A stretch of DNA of 64,000 bases from Physcia stellaris (GCA_018902385.1 JABSSW010000069.1:62001-126000); one strand, 5' to 3'; positions 36,327-46,298 are shown, counted from the first letter of the stretch. Translations and numbers: made by a program. The notes: generated by a model not told the origin, from the sequence alone.

Positions 36327-37292
36327 TTTTCGAGGACTGTTCAAAGAAACGAAGGGCTAGAGGTCGATGGAGCCCTCACCGTCGATTCTACGCAGCAAAT
36401 AAAACCATGGCAGTAGCTCTCCAGGATTCGCATTTTCGTAAATGTGACTTGATGTAGGACACCATTGTCAAGACTCCTAAGGCTTGTTTTTAGCAGCGTA
36501 TTGCGGGCATTGGTGTACTTAGATGGATGTTTACATAGTAAGGCGTGGAGCACGAAGCGGCAAGCCAAACCAGCCCAGCCATTTCGCGATTTCGAAACGC
36601 TTGCGAATGCTTGGCGTTTTGGTACATTTCTCACATTTCGTCTTAAAAATCCAGCACAGAAATCAGGTCCGACTTCGGAATCATTGGTGGGCTTCGGTAC
36701 TCGCATAGTATCACTTAATTTGATGAGGACATCAAAATCGCGGGGTAATGTGCGAGGAAAAGAACGCCAAGCATTTGCAAGCGTTTCGAAATCGGTACTT
36801 CACCTAGCAGACACCAAAAGATTTCCAACCACCTTTTGCACACCTGTAATTTTCCTTGATGATCGAGTGCACTCTTCAGCTTTCCAGTCTTCCGTTATTC
36901 TTACTGCTGTGTGGCTATCTGATGTCAGGCAAGCAGAGCTCGTCGTGGCCAGCAAGCCCAGCTGGTGTATGGACGTGCCCAGAAGCGTCGCTGTTGCAAT
37001 AGTACCCCTCCCTTTCCTCATGGTGTGGTCTCCTCTGCACTAGTCGATCTTTACTATAGCGAAAAGTGAACACGAGTCATCGTCGAATCCTGGAACGCGT
37101 GAAGTGACGTTCTTTGCGTGTTTCCGTGGCCTGCAGAACAAGAAGGTCTGTGCGTTACTCCGGGAAGCATGAACAACTTGCCTGCAAATATCTCAATCCC
37201 TCCCAGCCGGCGAGTTTGTTTTATCCAGGGATACCTACTCAATCTAGTCTACCGTCTCTATCTTCGTTTCTCGTGACTGATGGCGTATATCA
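36327..37292. other. intergenic with a 32 bp inverted repeat
   Basis: About 970 bp between the kinase and the MFS exporter. It contains the inverted repeat pair listed separately. A 192-codon open frame (36465-37043) crosses both arms and has no recognisable features. No other element seen. Confidence 0.45.
36587..36794. repeat. Inverted repeat pair, 32 bp arms, about 144 bp apart
   Basis: The left arm 36587-36618 starts cgatttcgaaacgcttgc and ends tgcttggcgtt. The right arm 36763-36794 is its reverse complement with a single mismatch (g versus a at base 19 of the arm). Arms of this length do not arise by chance here. The arrangement fits the terminal inverted repeats of a miniature transposable element of about 208 bp, although I see no target duplication next to the arms. 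It could also be a processed palindrome. Confidence 0.8.
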
Positions 37293-38894
37293 ATGCTCAT
37301 GGCAAAGCAACCAAGTCCCCCACCAACGGCGGGGCTAGCATCACCATCACCTCTCGAAATCGAATCAATGCAAGAAGAAGCATTTGTTCCTGCTAATACA
37401 GAGCCACCGTCCGATCAATCACTCATCCTTTACACAACGTTCACAAGCAACGAAAAGCGAGCTCTTACTCTTCTATTGGGGCTGGCGACCATCACATCTC
37501 CATTGACCGCAACTATCTACTTTCCCCTCCTGCCCCTGCTGCGAAGTCACTTTCACACATCCGCTCAAGCCATTAACCTCACCCTGACCGTCTACGTCAT
37601 CTTCCAAGCTCTGTCGCCGGCGATTTTCGGTCCGTTGTCCGACTCCGTAGGTCGCAGGCCGGTCTACATTCTCACTCTGTCTGTGTACATCGTCGGCAAT
37701 TTAGGCCTTGCAATCAACAAGCAGAGCTATTCCGTCTTAATCGCTCTCCGCGCGGTCCAAAGTTTAGGCGCCAGTGCGGCCTTTGCCGTCAGCTATGGAG
37801 TGGTCGCTGACACCTGCGTGCCGAGCGAGAGAGGCAGCATGCTTGGTCCAGTCAGCATGGCATTGAATCTTGGGGCTTGCATTGGGCCTGTCGTAGGCGG
37901 CGCAGTTGCGTACACGAGTGGTAGCTATGAGTGGATCTTCTGGGCTCTAGTCTTCGTCGGCGCCATTTTGTTGCTCGGTGTTGGCGCTCTGCTGCCTGAG
38001 ACGGCGAGGAGTGTCGTGGGCAACGGTGAGGGTAGGAAAGAACTCAAGCGGTGGGAGCAGAGCTGGTATCAAATATGCAAAGACTGGTTCCAGCGATCAA
38101 AGCCTGACGCCGGCGCCGGCGACAAGAAACGTAATGGGAGCGATCGTGAAATCTCCAAGAAGAGATTTTTTCAGAGATTCCGCATTCAAAATCCACTATC
38201 TTGTCTACGCATGATCTTCCATCTGGATACCTTTCTCGTTCTTTGGATGCATGGATCCTTCTATACCGTCGATTATTCGCTAGTTGCTGCTGTTCCTGAT
38301 ATCTTCAAGACCATATACCATTTTAACGAGCTGCAGATTGGACTTGCGTATCTTCCCCGTGGCATAGGCATCATCAGTGGCGGTTACTGCGTTGGAAAAT
38401 TCTTGGATCACAATTACAAAATGACCGCCAAGAAGATCGGCTGGGCAATCAATAGTGTCTCTGGTGATGACATAGCCAAGTTCCCAATCGAACAAGCAAG
38501 ATCAAGGGGAAGCCTGTCGCTGCTACTGATATCCACTGCAACGTTGCTTGGGTATGGTTGGGCAGTAAGTAAGCATGCGCACGTCTCTGTACCGTTGCTT
38601 CTGCAGTTCATCCAAGGGTTCTGGGGAACGTGCTTCTACACCACTTATAATACCCTTCTGGTTGATGTCTTTCCGGAAAGCCCAAGTACGGCCGCTGCCG
38701 CAGCTAGTATTACTCGATGCGCAATGGCGGCGGCGGGCATTGCTGTATTGCAGCCACTCCTCGATGCAGCTGGCCGAGGCTGGTATTTTACGCTACTCGG
38801 TCTCTGGAGTGGAGGTTTCGGTGCCGTTGCTGTGTGCTTGTTGAGGCGATATGGGATGCAGTGGAGGACTCGACGAATGGCAAGAGTGGAGTAG
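37293..38894 (+). CDS. MFS drug:H+ antiporter-like exporter, DHA1 family (Qdr/Aqr type)
   Basis: A single-exon frame of 533 residues; ATG codons at 37293 and 37299 (MLMAKQ or MAKQ) are both possible starts. The cytosolic N-terminus is followed by LTLLLGLATITSPLTATIYF, the typical first helix of DHA1 carriers. The loop 2-3 signature is FGPLSDSVGRRPVYILTLSV, and the helix 4-5 region LRAVQSLGASAAFAVSYGVV and GPVSMALNLGACIGPVVGGA is the antiporter motif. A long central loop (about residues 245-300) and a second half of helices follow to ARVE. Relatives export quinidine, fluconazole, organic acids or toxins at the plasma membrane. Next to a biosynthetic cluster such a gene commonly serves product export. 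No defects seen. Confidence 0.87.
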   Translation: MLMAKQPSPPPTAGLASPSPLEIESMQEEAFVPANTEPPSDQSLILYTTFTSNEKRALTLLLGLATITSPLTATIYFPLLPLLRSHFHTSAQAINLTLTVYVIFQALSPAIFGPLSDSVGRRPVYILTLSVYIVGNLGLAINKQSYSVLIALRAVQSLGASAAFAVSYGVVADTCVPSERGSMLGPVSMALNLGACIGPVVGGAVAYTSGSYEWIFWALVFVGAILLLGVGALLPETARSVVGNGEGRKELKRWEQSWYQICKDWFQRSKPDAGAGDKKRNGSDREISKKRFFQRFRIQNPLSCLRMIFHLDTFLVLWMHGSFYTVDYSLVAAVPDIFKTIYHFNELQIGLAYLPRGIGIISGGYCVGKFLDHNYKMTAKKIGWAINSVSGDDIAKFPIEQARSRGSLSLLLISTATLLGYGWAVSKHAHVSVPLLLQFIQGFWGTCFYTTYNTLLVDVFPESPSTAAAAASITRCAMAAAGIAVLQPLLDAAGRGWYFTLLGLWSGGFGAVAVCLLRRYGMQWRTRRMARVE

Positions 38895-38908
38895 CGGTCT
38901 CGATGTAC

Positions 38909-39489
38909 TTATCTTACGAGAAAAGCTAGGCGGTCCACAGCTTTGCAGACACGATTCTCATGGAGACACTGAAAGCGAATGATGGACTGCGCAACGATGA
39001 TACCGAGAGCAATAGGAGTGCAATTGGTGATTCGCTTCGTGAACGGATAAAGAGCAGCCAGGAATCCAACTACAAGGCCGCAGGGTAAACACTGCGGCAG
39101 CGCAACAGCATGATACTGGAGCCAGACCAATATCTGAACGATGGTGAAAATAAACCCAGCCCGTGGAGTAACAGCACCCCATGCAATCGGTCGATATCAT
39201 TCCATGTACATGCTCAGCTATGCGACAATAACGCACTGATCAGGAGCTTGATGTTGACCCAGGATAGGTCACTGACTGGTATTCGTTCTGCGGAAGCGCA
39301 TGCAGCGAACAAAGAGCCATAAAGATAGGGCGAATACATGATAATGGTTGTAAAAATTCTTATACGTATGAGCTCCACATATGGCCACCAACTTGTTGAC
39401 CCTGCTGAAATTGGCCTCGGGGCTCCCTCTCTAGCAGGTTGTAGAGTCTGTGTGATGCCCGTCATGGCTGGTTGATAAGGAAAATACAA
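38909..39489 (-). pseudogene. Decayed UbiA-type prenyltransferase
   Basis: The minus strand begins with QPAMTGITQTLQPAREGAPR and WPYVELIRIRIFTTIIMYSP YLYGSLFAAC, the first helix region of a UbiA-family enzyme, and runs to LLISALLSHS with a stop (TGA). Immediately beyond the stop the same frame reads ACTWNDIDR, a shortened form of the family's Asp-rich motif region (usual form WND..DR). About 40 bases that would encode the rest of the loop appear to be missing. Then GAVTPRAGFIFTIVQILVW and LAALYPFTKRITNCTP follow in another frame before a premature end at 38909. UbiA enzymes prenylate aromatic or terpenoid acceptors in membranes. Stop, deletion and truncation make this copy nonfunctional. It lies tail to tail with the MFS exporter gene. 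Confidence 0.72.
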
Positions 39490-40071
39490 CAGTGGAAGCT
39501 TTTGCGCCAGTTCACCAAGACTGTGAGCTGTATCTGATTTGACGGATCTTGTAAGTTCCGTTTTCCTGAGAATTCAAGGCTTTCCCTCCAAAAAGCGGCA
39601 AGTTCTGGTTCAAGTGAGCTGCTGATGCACGATCATTCCCTCGAATCAGAGGGCAGTCAAGTGATCATACGTAACCTGAGTTATTTTGTTCATGCTGGCG
39701 GCGTTTAGCTGCAGCATGAAGCGTAGAAGGGTTCTGCAAGATCAACGCCCGGACTGGGTCTTGTGCAGGTATCACGACGCTCTAAATAGACTTGTTCATG
39801 CTCGTAGCATTCAGTTGCAGCGTGAAACGTGGCAGATTTTGGCAAGGTCAGCGCAAGTCGGGTCTTCTGCAGGCATTGACCATGTAGCTATTATTTGGAA
39901 GCGCCGTATGGCGATCAGGATCTCTTCGCGGACCGGTACGCAGCTTTTGAGAAGAGGCATCACATTGGGGAGTAACGTGCTAATATTCTAGTCTAGAGAA
40001 TCTTTGGCTATGACTAATGGTACGGAAATGGACAGAACTTAGAGCGAACAGGGATTGTAGCTGTGCTCTGT
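39490..40071. other. intergenic with a diverged direct repeat
   Basis: About 580 bp between the UbiA pseudogene and the 3' end of the repeat-precursor gene. It contains the 106 bp-spaced imperfect direct repeat listed separately. A 101-codon frame spans it but shows no features. Confidence 0.45.
39686..39890 (+). repeat. Imperfect direct repeat, two copies offset by 106 bp
   Basis: Copy 1 starts at 39686 (ttgttcatgctggcggcgt) and copy 2 at 39792 (ttgttcatgctcgtagcat). They can be followed side by side for about 90 bases, including (g/t)gcagc(a/g)tgaa(g/a)cgt and gggtctt(g/c)tgcaggtat-like blocks. Many differences are transitions, as expected of old or RIP-mutated duplications. No coding role is evident. 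Confidence 0.6.
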
Positions 40072-41146
40072 TTAGTCCATGGTCTGATGGTATCCCGCCT
40101 TAATGCGGTCATTTGCCGGCTGACGAAGAAATGCCAATGGTTGCTTCATGGTAAGATTAGGTGCCAAATATTTGAGCAACCCAAGGCAATGAATGGTGTG
40201 CTTCAGGTAAAAATCGTTGATGTTGGCCTTCCCAATGTCGATTGCATCCGCGACAAAATCGACGCAATGATATTGATGCTGGCCGGCCAGCGCATAACCA
40301 TATCCGACCTCGTTCTTCTCTACCAGACCAGGCTCGGAAGCGGTGGGCGTAAAACCAAGCTCCAGAGCCGACTTGGGCTCACGCCCAGTGACCATCAAGT
40401 AGTAGTTTAAGACGCTGACGCGTTCAGCATCGGACTTTGCAACATCAAAACGACTCTGAAGATCCGCCGGCACATTCCAACGGTCGACTTGGTCATAGCG
40501 AGGCTTGACTTCGAACTCGAAGAGTGCCTTACCTCGTTCGGATGTCTCTCGAAGGCTGTCTTCGCGCATGTTATTGTAAATCCAACGACGGAGGTCCAAT
40601 TCGAATGACTCCTTCTCATTATAATTCATGTTACGTTTTTCAATCGAAGAGACCATCCCTTGAGCTGAGTCGGTATACCAGTCGGTGTCTTTGGTATCGC
40701 GCGTTTGAGCCAAGTTGGACACACCTTGAGCAGAGTCCACATACCAGTCCGTGTCTGTAGACTCGCGCTTGTCGATTGAGTCGGAGATACCTTGAGCGGA
40801 GTCCGCGTACCAATCGGTGTCTTTCATCTCGCGTGTTTGAACCGAGTTGGATACACCTTGAGCGGAGTCCGCATACCAGTCCGTCTCGGCATCATTGCGG
40901 TTTCTCAGAGAGTCGGAGATCCCTTTGGCGGAATCAGCGTACCAATCAGTGTCCTCTTTGCGTTCATCCAAGGTCTGAGCTACGCCCACAGCCGAGTCGG
41001 CATACCAGTCGGTGTTTGAATTACGAGCGACCTAGTTCTCTTAGTCTTGAGCACTTGAATCGGAGTACCTGCTATTGCCTTACTGGGAGTGTCCATGCAA
41101 AACTAAGTCCCACGACAAGAACAGCGATAGAGTTTCCAGAATACAT
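40072..41146 (-). CDS. Secreted repeat precursor fused to an HxxHC (UstYa/DUF3328-like) domain; candidate RiPP precursor-enzyme fusion
   Basis: Two exons, 41146-41084 and 41031-40072, joined in phase 0 (CCCA|gtaagg ... actag|GTC), give 340 residues. Exon 1 encodes exactly a signal peptide (MYSGNSIAVLVVGLSFAWTLP). Residues 22-155 hold six repeats of 21-23 residues, each with TDWYADSA (or TDWYVDSA, TDWYTDSA), then a (A/V/K/Q)G-(I/V)-S-type linker and a basic end (DER, RNR, QTR, DKR, QTR, EKR). Two ends are dibasic Kex2 sites and the others single Arg. The rest (about residues 156-340) includes DLRRWIYNNM, RYDQVDRWNVP and, near the end, GQHQYHCVDF and LKHTIHCLGLLKYL. The two HxxHC motifs, about 20 residues apart, are the hallmark of UstYa oxidases, which cyclise dikaritin core peptides. 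Repeats, secretion signal and UstYa-like domain in one chain is unusual. Function as a RiPP precursor is inferred. Confidence 0.75.
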
Positions 41147-41633
41147 CTTAGTATTTTTTCCCCTAAAGACTCGATGCAAGCTGTTGTTTGAGCCAAGGTA
41201 TTGTTGGGTACGAGGTGTGTGATGGATGAAATACTACAGGGCAACTCCGAGCTTATATCTTCGATGAATCAGGCAGCTAGACAATGTCATCATCAATGCT
41301 ATCGCATATGTAATCACTAGCCCTTCCTAATTGGAGCTCTGACCTGCGTCGCGGAGGGTCTCCTGCTTGCAAGGATGACAGGTATGATAAGGGCAAAATT
41401 TGGAATGCTGCAGGAGGCTATTGTTACTGCTAACGCCCGATGAGAGAGGAGGAACGCACTCATATGCACGTACGGAGAGCGTGACAGGCCTGTGCAAAAA
41501 TACGTTGGAAATTGACGGCCAGGTGAGGTAAATCACCTGCACAATGATATCGCACATATCAATGCGCTCTTCCTCTTCCTTGAACGTCGTTATCAAGCAC
41601 TCCACTACTCTCGTTCGCACCAACTCGTCCAAC
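41147..41633. promoter_or_regulatory. Shared divergent promoter of the repeat-precursor fusion and the UstYa gene
   Basis: A 487 bp interval separates the two head-to-head start codons (41146 minus, 41634 plus). Such arrangements usually give co-expression, which fits a joint pathway. If the UstYa start is the upstream ATG at 41544, the interval shrinks to 397 bp. I could not identify a specific transcription factor site or a clear TATA element by eye. Confidence 0.5.
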
Positions 41634-42512
41634 ATGCCTTCAGACACTTACTGCCATCCCCTGGCCATCAGCGAACAGATCGAGAACTTGCATTCTTCTT
41701 CAGAGTTCCCGTCTGATCATGTCAAAATCGATCTTCGTCGGCGATGCGATTGTAAAAGGATGATCCTGAGCTGCACCAGCGGCCTTGCCGGGTTCATCGC
41801 TGGTGTCATGATTGTCTATCTGTTTTTTCCCTCGCTTCTCAGCTTACGGGAACCTGGCCAAACGCTTTCGAGCTCGCAAGGTTCGCCGATCCTCAGCTGT
41901 TTCGAGAAAACCTTACTGACGATCAGAAGCAGCTTTTGTGGACCAACCGTTTTACGAAAGCAAAGTCTATGGCGAACCACCGTCGGATACATCCAACGCC
42001 GCGTGGACCGCGATGATCCCCAGTATGTATCGATGCAGACCACCACCAGCTGCAGAAGGACTGATCTGTCTTATTACTCGCAGAGGGGCGTGGCTTCGTG
42101 TTGGTCCGTATGACCACGCAGGTGCCTTATCACGATGACCTTGGAGCTGCCAGTGTTGCAGTGAACGGCTCGATATATTGCCTATCGGTGTTTCACCAAC
42201 TCCATTGTCTAGTCAGTCACCAGCTCATCTGATATTTGGTCCACGTTGCTAATATCGGTGATGCAGGATATGCTCCGACGAGGATACTATACCACCAATC
42301 CACGAGACACACATCACGATCATGCGGGCCACTGCTTTGATTACCTGCGGCAGGCAATTGCATGTGCAGCAGACACGACGTTGGAACCCCGCGATGAGGT
42401 GCACTCGGGAGTGCAGGGTTGGGGCGTCGAGCACCGGTGTCGCAACTTCGAAGCGGTGCGCGAGTGGGCGGAGAGTCAAAGGAGCAACGAAAATGGCGGG
42501 ATTGCCAACTAG
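41634..42512 (+). CDS. UstYa-like (DUF3328) oxidase
   Basis: Four exons, 41634-41880, 41927-42022, 42084-42211 and 42267-42512, join in frame and give 238 residues. Intron 1 has a weak donor (GTTCGC) but a good branch (ttactgac) and acceptor. The N-terminus is cytosolic, then one membrane anchor (GLAGFIAGVMIVYLFFPSLL). The lumenal part shows the family landmarks: PFYESKVYGEPPSDTSNAAW, MIPKGRGFVLV across a junction, the first motif VFHQLHCL at the end of exon 3, and the second motif HDHAGHCFDYLRQAIACAAD in exon 4. UstYa proteins are copper-dependent, membrane-anchored enzymes that oxidatively macrocyclise or modify ribosomal peptides in the fungal secretory pathway. The gene faces the repeat-precursor fusion across a shared promoter. 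It appears intact; the start may be the upstream in-frame ATG at 41544. Confidence 0.88.
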
Positions 42513-43118
42513 TGGCGGAGGAGCCCACAACTTCTCGAGCCTCTCTTTGGCAGCTGTCGTGACAAGTAGCTGACATGCTTTAGCTCCAGCGTCCCGTGTG
42601 TTCTTGAGCCAAGATTAGGCAAGCCTGCAACTTTGCATATGCACGTAATCAGGCAAGGTTAGCGTACCTATCGTAACGTTTTGCCTGCTGTGACTTATGG
42701 AATTAAATTTAATCAATTATGGGATAGTTAATATGTGGGAAAAAAAAAAACCATGCAAGTCATCGTGGAGCCATTCCACTATGATCAACGGCCGTAGCGG
42801 AACGGCAATGGAAGCGCACGAATTACTGGTAAGATATGCATGATATGATTTGATCCACGCTTCACCTGTCAAATCAGGGGTATTGGCCCAACAAAGGGCT
42901 TGGCGGACGATAAAGAACACTGATCTGAGGATAGCGAATGTTCACAATGTTTGCTTACATCTCTGGCTACATGGAACGGCGTTTGGTAGATACTAGCGAG
43001 GGATGTAAGCCTTTTGTACGCCGCACACGTCATCTGAGAAAGATATGGACTCAAGGTACCTTCCCGTTTTTCCCGCTGCAATTGTCTTACTCAGACCTTC
43101 CCGTAGAAATTATCTTAC
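42513..43118. other. convergent intergenic region
   Basis: About 600 bp between the UstYa-like gene and the 3' end of the O-methyltransferase gene. Only short frames without features; an A10 run at about 42742-42751. Nothing else seen. Confidence 0.45.
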
Positions 43119-44465
43119 TCAGACCATAGCTTCGATGAGACTCAGGTTACCGGTACCTTTAGTCCAAATGCCAGTGATCGTCAGCCCCACGCTGCTCAGA
43201 AGCTTTCTCCACTCCTGCTCTGTACGCTCCTGTGTCGCAAATAGCGCCATCATGTAAATGTCCAGCGCAGTATGTTGCCACGCCGGGTTGCGGTCGGCCA
43301 TAACGGACTCGTGGATCAGAATCTTGGAGTACCCGGGCTTCATGGCGTCTTTGAGGTGCTGTAGTATCGTTCGGCATTGCTCATCTGGCCAGTCGTGCAG
43401 GATATAGCGCATGTAATAGGCCCGGGCCCCTTTGAGCAACTGTGGTTTGAAAAAATCGTGCACGGTGAGCTCGATGGGCGCGGAGTGGTGCTGATTCTTT
43501 GCAATCTGCACCACAGACTCTTGCTCTTGCAACACTAGCCTCCCCTTCCACGATGGAACTTTCTCATGAAACTCGGCAAGCGCATGTCCGTCCCCGCCAC
43601 CAACGTCAACAAAGGCTGCGGCTTCAGCATCCTGGTGAACGCCTTCGACTAATCGTTCGTTGACAGGATAGAAGCCTGAATCCATGAAGTTAGGACGATC
43701 TTCTCGGACTCCAGCAAGATAGTCCTGAAAAGCACGCAAAACACGTGGATGCTGCTCGATCCATACCCAATGATTTGGCGTATCGTGTGCGTATTGGAAC
43801 GGACCGTCATCAGTGTTCTCGGGATTTATGTAGTGGGTGTTGGAAAGATATTCCGGCATCTTGTTAAGCGAAGGTCCTACGGCATCGAAACTGTATGCCA
43901 AAGACCAGCTTGTCAGCCATTACGGGAAGATTCGGATTTGGAACCTCTGCTCACACGTAGCAGATACCTTCGCGGTATTTCGGCTGCGCCAGATACTGGG
44001 ATATCTGATTCTGAGCATATTCTTCGTCTCCGGTCTGATGCACCATCTTCGTGGCCGCCAAGTGGCGAAGCACTCGCTTGACAAGCTTCGGCGAAGCGTT
44101 GCATGGGCCAGCGAGCTCGGCGACTGACTTGGGATGCCCGTTGTTCGCCGCCAAGGTATCAAAGAGCTTGAGATCGAGTGCGATGCGGCCGGCAAAGAGG
44201 CGGCTTGGCTATGAGGCACTCCTTTAGCAGAATTTTACCAAAGAGGAGTATCAATCTGAATCACCTCAGATAGCATGAAACCATAGATGGTTTCTAACGG
44301 ACTTTCCAGTGCAGCCACAAGAGCTCTGGCCTGCTCCAATAACGTCTCGTGGGACCCTGGCTTATTTTGCTCGAATCCTTGACCCGCTGCAGAGATATGT
44401 TCCAGGATCTGTGGAACGGCATCCGCATGGTTGGCTTTGCTGGGTATCGCAGTGATGGCTGACAT
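43119..44465 (-). CDS. SAM-dependent O-methyltransferase (COMT-like, fungal secondary metabolism type)
   Basis: Three exons, 44465-44265, 43955-43890-separated junctions (exon 2 is 44208-43955, exon 3 is 43890-43119), with phases 0 and 2 matching, give 408 residues. The N-terminal part contains the dimerisation and winged-helix region (FAGRIALDLKLFDTL, SVAELAGPCNASPKLVKRVL). The Rossmann core follows: AAFVDVGGGDGHALAEFHEK is the SAM-binding Gly motif, then LTVHDFFKPQLLKGARAYYM, MRYILHDWPDEQC with the likely catalytic His, and a C-terminal LDIYMMALFATQERTEQEW. Such enzymes methylate hydroxyls of phenols, polyketides or peptides. Beside UstYa, P450 and exporter genes it is a plausible tailoring enzyme; the substrate is unknown. 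It is intact and divergent from the SAT4-type gene. Confidence 0.88.
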
Positions 44466-45155
44466 GTTGACAGGATGAAAAGCTCACATACATGTATGTG
44501 AAGGTTAATTACAGTACTCTCACTTCACTGAGGAAGGCTGCTCGCAATAAAGAAACCCTCATCGCCAAGGCTTGTGATCGGGAGAGTGCAGCCAGCCCTA
44601 GAAGTAACCCCTTAAGAAGTTGAAGTAAGCAAATACTATTGACCCAGTTGCCTCCTGACCTGTCCAGGGTTGCGAAATTGCATTGAGAGCAGAGACAGCC
44701 AATGCCCTGCGACGTTCAGGCAAGCTCTTGATAATTGTTTCTCACCGCTCAGAGGTGTTTCTTAATAAGAATGCAATCGTTCAATCTTCAGATGCGTCTT
44801 TGACGACGAATGATATGCAACAAATTCAAAGAGACGTTCATCTCGACAAATAGCATTTGAACGAAAATCAATTGCAACGACGTTTTCATTGACTTAATTT
44901 CATGAAACGATTGATTTTATTTTCGATGTTTCGATTTCATTTGCACGTAAAATCTGCGTCTCAATATGTGTCGTGTTGATTGATGCATCATACATCACAA
45001 TTATTACAAACGTCTTTCAACAAATTGTCATGCTTTTGAAACTGTTCAGAAGTATATTGCAAATTCTTTCGCAAAATTTCGAATTCTCTTCACAATGAAC
45101 TTTGGAGGCTTGATGTACTTGCCTCGCCTGATTACCTCTCTTCAACTTGTATCTC
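44466..45155. promoter_or_regulatory. Divergent intergenic region, AT-rich
   Basis: 690 bp between the head-to-head O-methyltransferase and SAT4-type genes, presumably containing both promoters. The part 44850-45090 is strikingly AT-rich with scattered partial inverted repeats such as cgaaaatcaat / attgattttattttcg. No specific site can be assigned. Confidence 0.4.
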
Positions 45156-46298
45156 ATGAGAATGCTTGGAGACGACTATTCCCATTTGCTGCTAGGGGTC
45201 ACATGGCCCTTCACTTGCCTTTCAGCCGTGTTCGTAGCCGGGAGGTTCTTTTGCCGCCGGTACTGCCATAGCAAAATCGGCTGGGATGACTTCTGGGCAG
45301 CCTTTTCGCTCGTATGCACTCCCTAGTCAAATGGATTGATCGAAATCTGCGTTTTCTGAATTTTTTGTTTGCAGGTCATGAGCTTTGCTATGAGCATCAG
45401 CTGGACTGTATATGCGAGGCTGGGTGGGACCCTCGACGCTCCGCTCCCGTACAGCTCGACCGTGAAAATTATTTTCATCAGCTGGCTCTCCCAGACATGG
45501 TGCATCACCGCCATCGTGACGACCAAGATTTCTATCGCAGCATTAATAAAGCGCCTTCAAGCGCCGTCAAAATGGCGCACGGTCGTCCTCTGGTCCTTAT
45601 GTTCCGTCTCTGCGGCTTGGGCTTTGATCCAGATTGGTTTTGTCTGGGGCCAATGCCGACCGACAGCCACCTTGTGGGACCCGCGAGGTCACTCAAATGG
45701 TAGTTGCTGGAGCCCAACCGTCGTGGTTTACAATGGCATGGCTTGCAGTTGTTCGTCTTCGCCGTCAATTGTCCCCCACCAGTCAATCGATGCTGATCTC
45801 TCGCAGCCTTCTGGGCGTTCACGGACATTGCTCTGGCTTTCTTACCGGTCCATATGGTCATAAAACTCCGGATCGCTTTGCGACGCAAAATCGCCATTTG
45901 CGTTCTGCTGAGCACCGGACTTCTGTAAGTTCTCAGTGCAGCTATCGTTCGTGGTGGATCGCTAAAGCATGTACTCTTGCAGTGCCGCTGCAATGACTAT
46001 TGTTCGTACCACCAAGCTTCCGGCGGACCTTCAGAAAAACTCTGATCATGTCTACCAATACGTGATGTTCTTCATATGGAACATACTCGAAATCAACGCA
46101 CTCATTATGAGCTCCTGCATCCCAACATTAGTGCCTCTCTGGGATCTTGCACGAGGTCGTGCGGGTTCTAAGTACAAGAGGAGGGGTCGGAATACTACCA
46201 GCCACAAAATTTCCAATGCACGCTATGCGCATAATGCTGCCTCGGGTAAAAAAGGACAAATCCAACAAGACACTGATAGTCTTTCGAATTCAAGTTAA
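45156..46298 (+). CDS. Rhodopsin-domain (SAT4 family) seven-helix membrane protein
   Basis: Four exons, 45156-45311, 45375-45747, 45807-45924 and 45983-46298, join in frame to 320 residues. The layout is that of the SAT4/PTH11-related membrane proteins: helix 1 YSHLLLGVTWPFTCLSAVFV, the conserved Arg/Lys-rich stretch RFFCRRYCHSKIGWDDFWA with its Trp-Asp-Asp, further helices through WCITAIVTTKISIAALIKRL, a Cys/Trp-rich loop (GQCRPTATLWDP, CWSP), FWAFTDIALAFLPVHMVIKL, LRRKIAICVLLSTGLLAAAM, and the last helix region YVMFFIWNILEINALIMSSC IPTL. A polar cytosolic tail ends the protein. SAT4 was named from the satratoxin cluster, and members occur in many fungal clusters and as orphan receptors-like proteins. 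The exon 2 donor (TGCA|GTTGTT) is the weakest boundary. It appears intact. Confidence 0.85.

Noticed and set aside
36465-37043. 192-codon open frame on the plus strand
   Set aside because: It runs through both arms of the inverted repeat and its product has no recognisable features; open by chance.
44850-45090. AT-rich stretch with partial inverted repeats, considered as an origin or transposon end
   Set aside because: Arms are short and imperfect, no target duplication or repetition elsewhere in the window.
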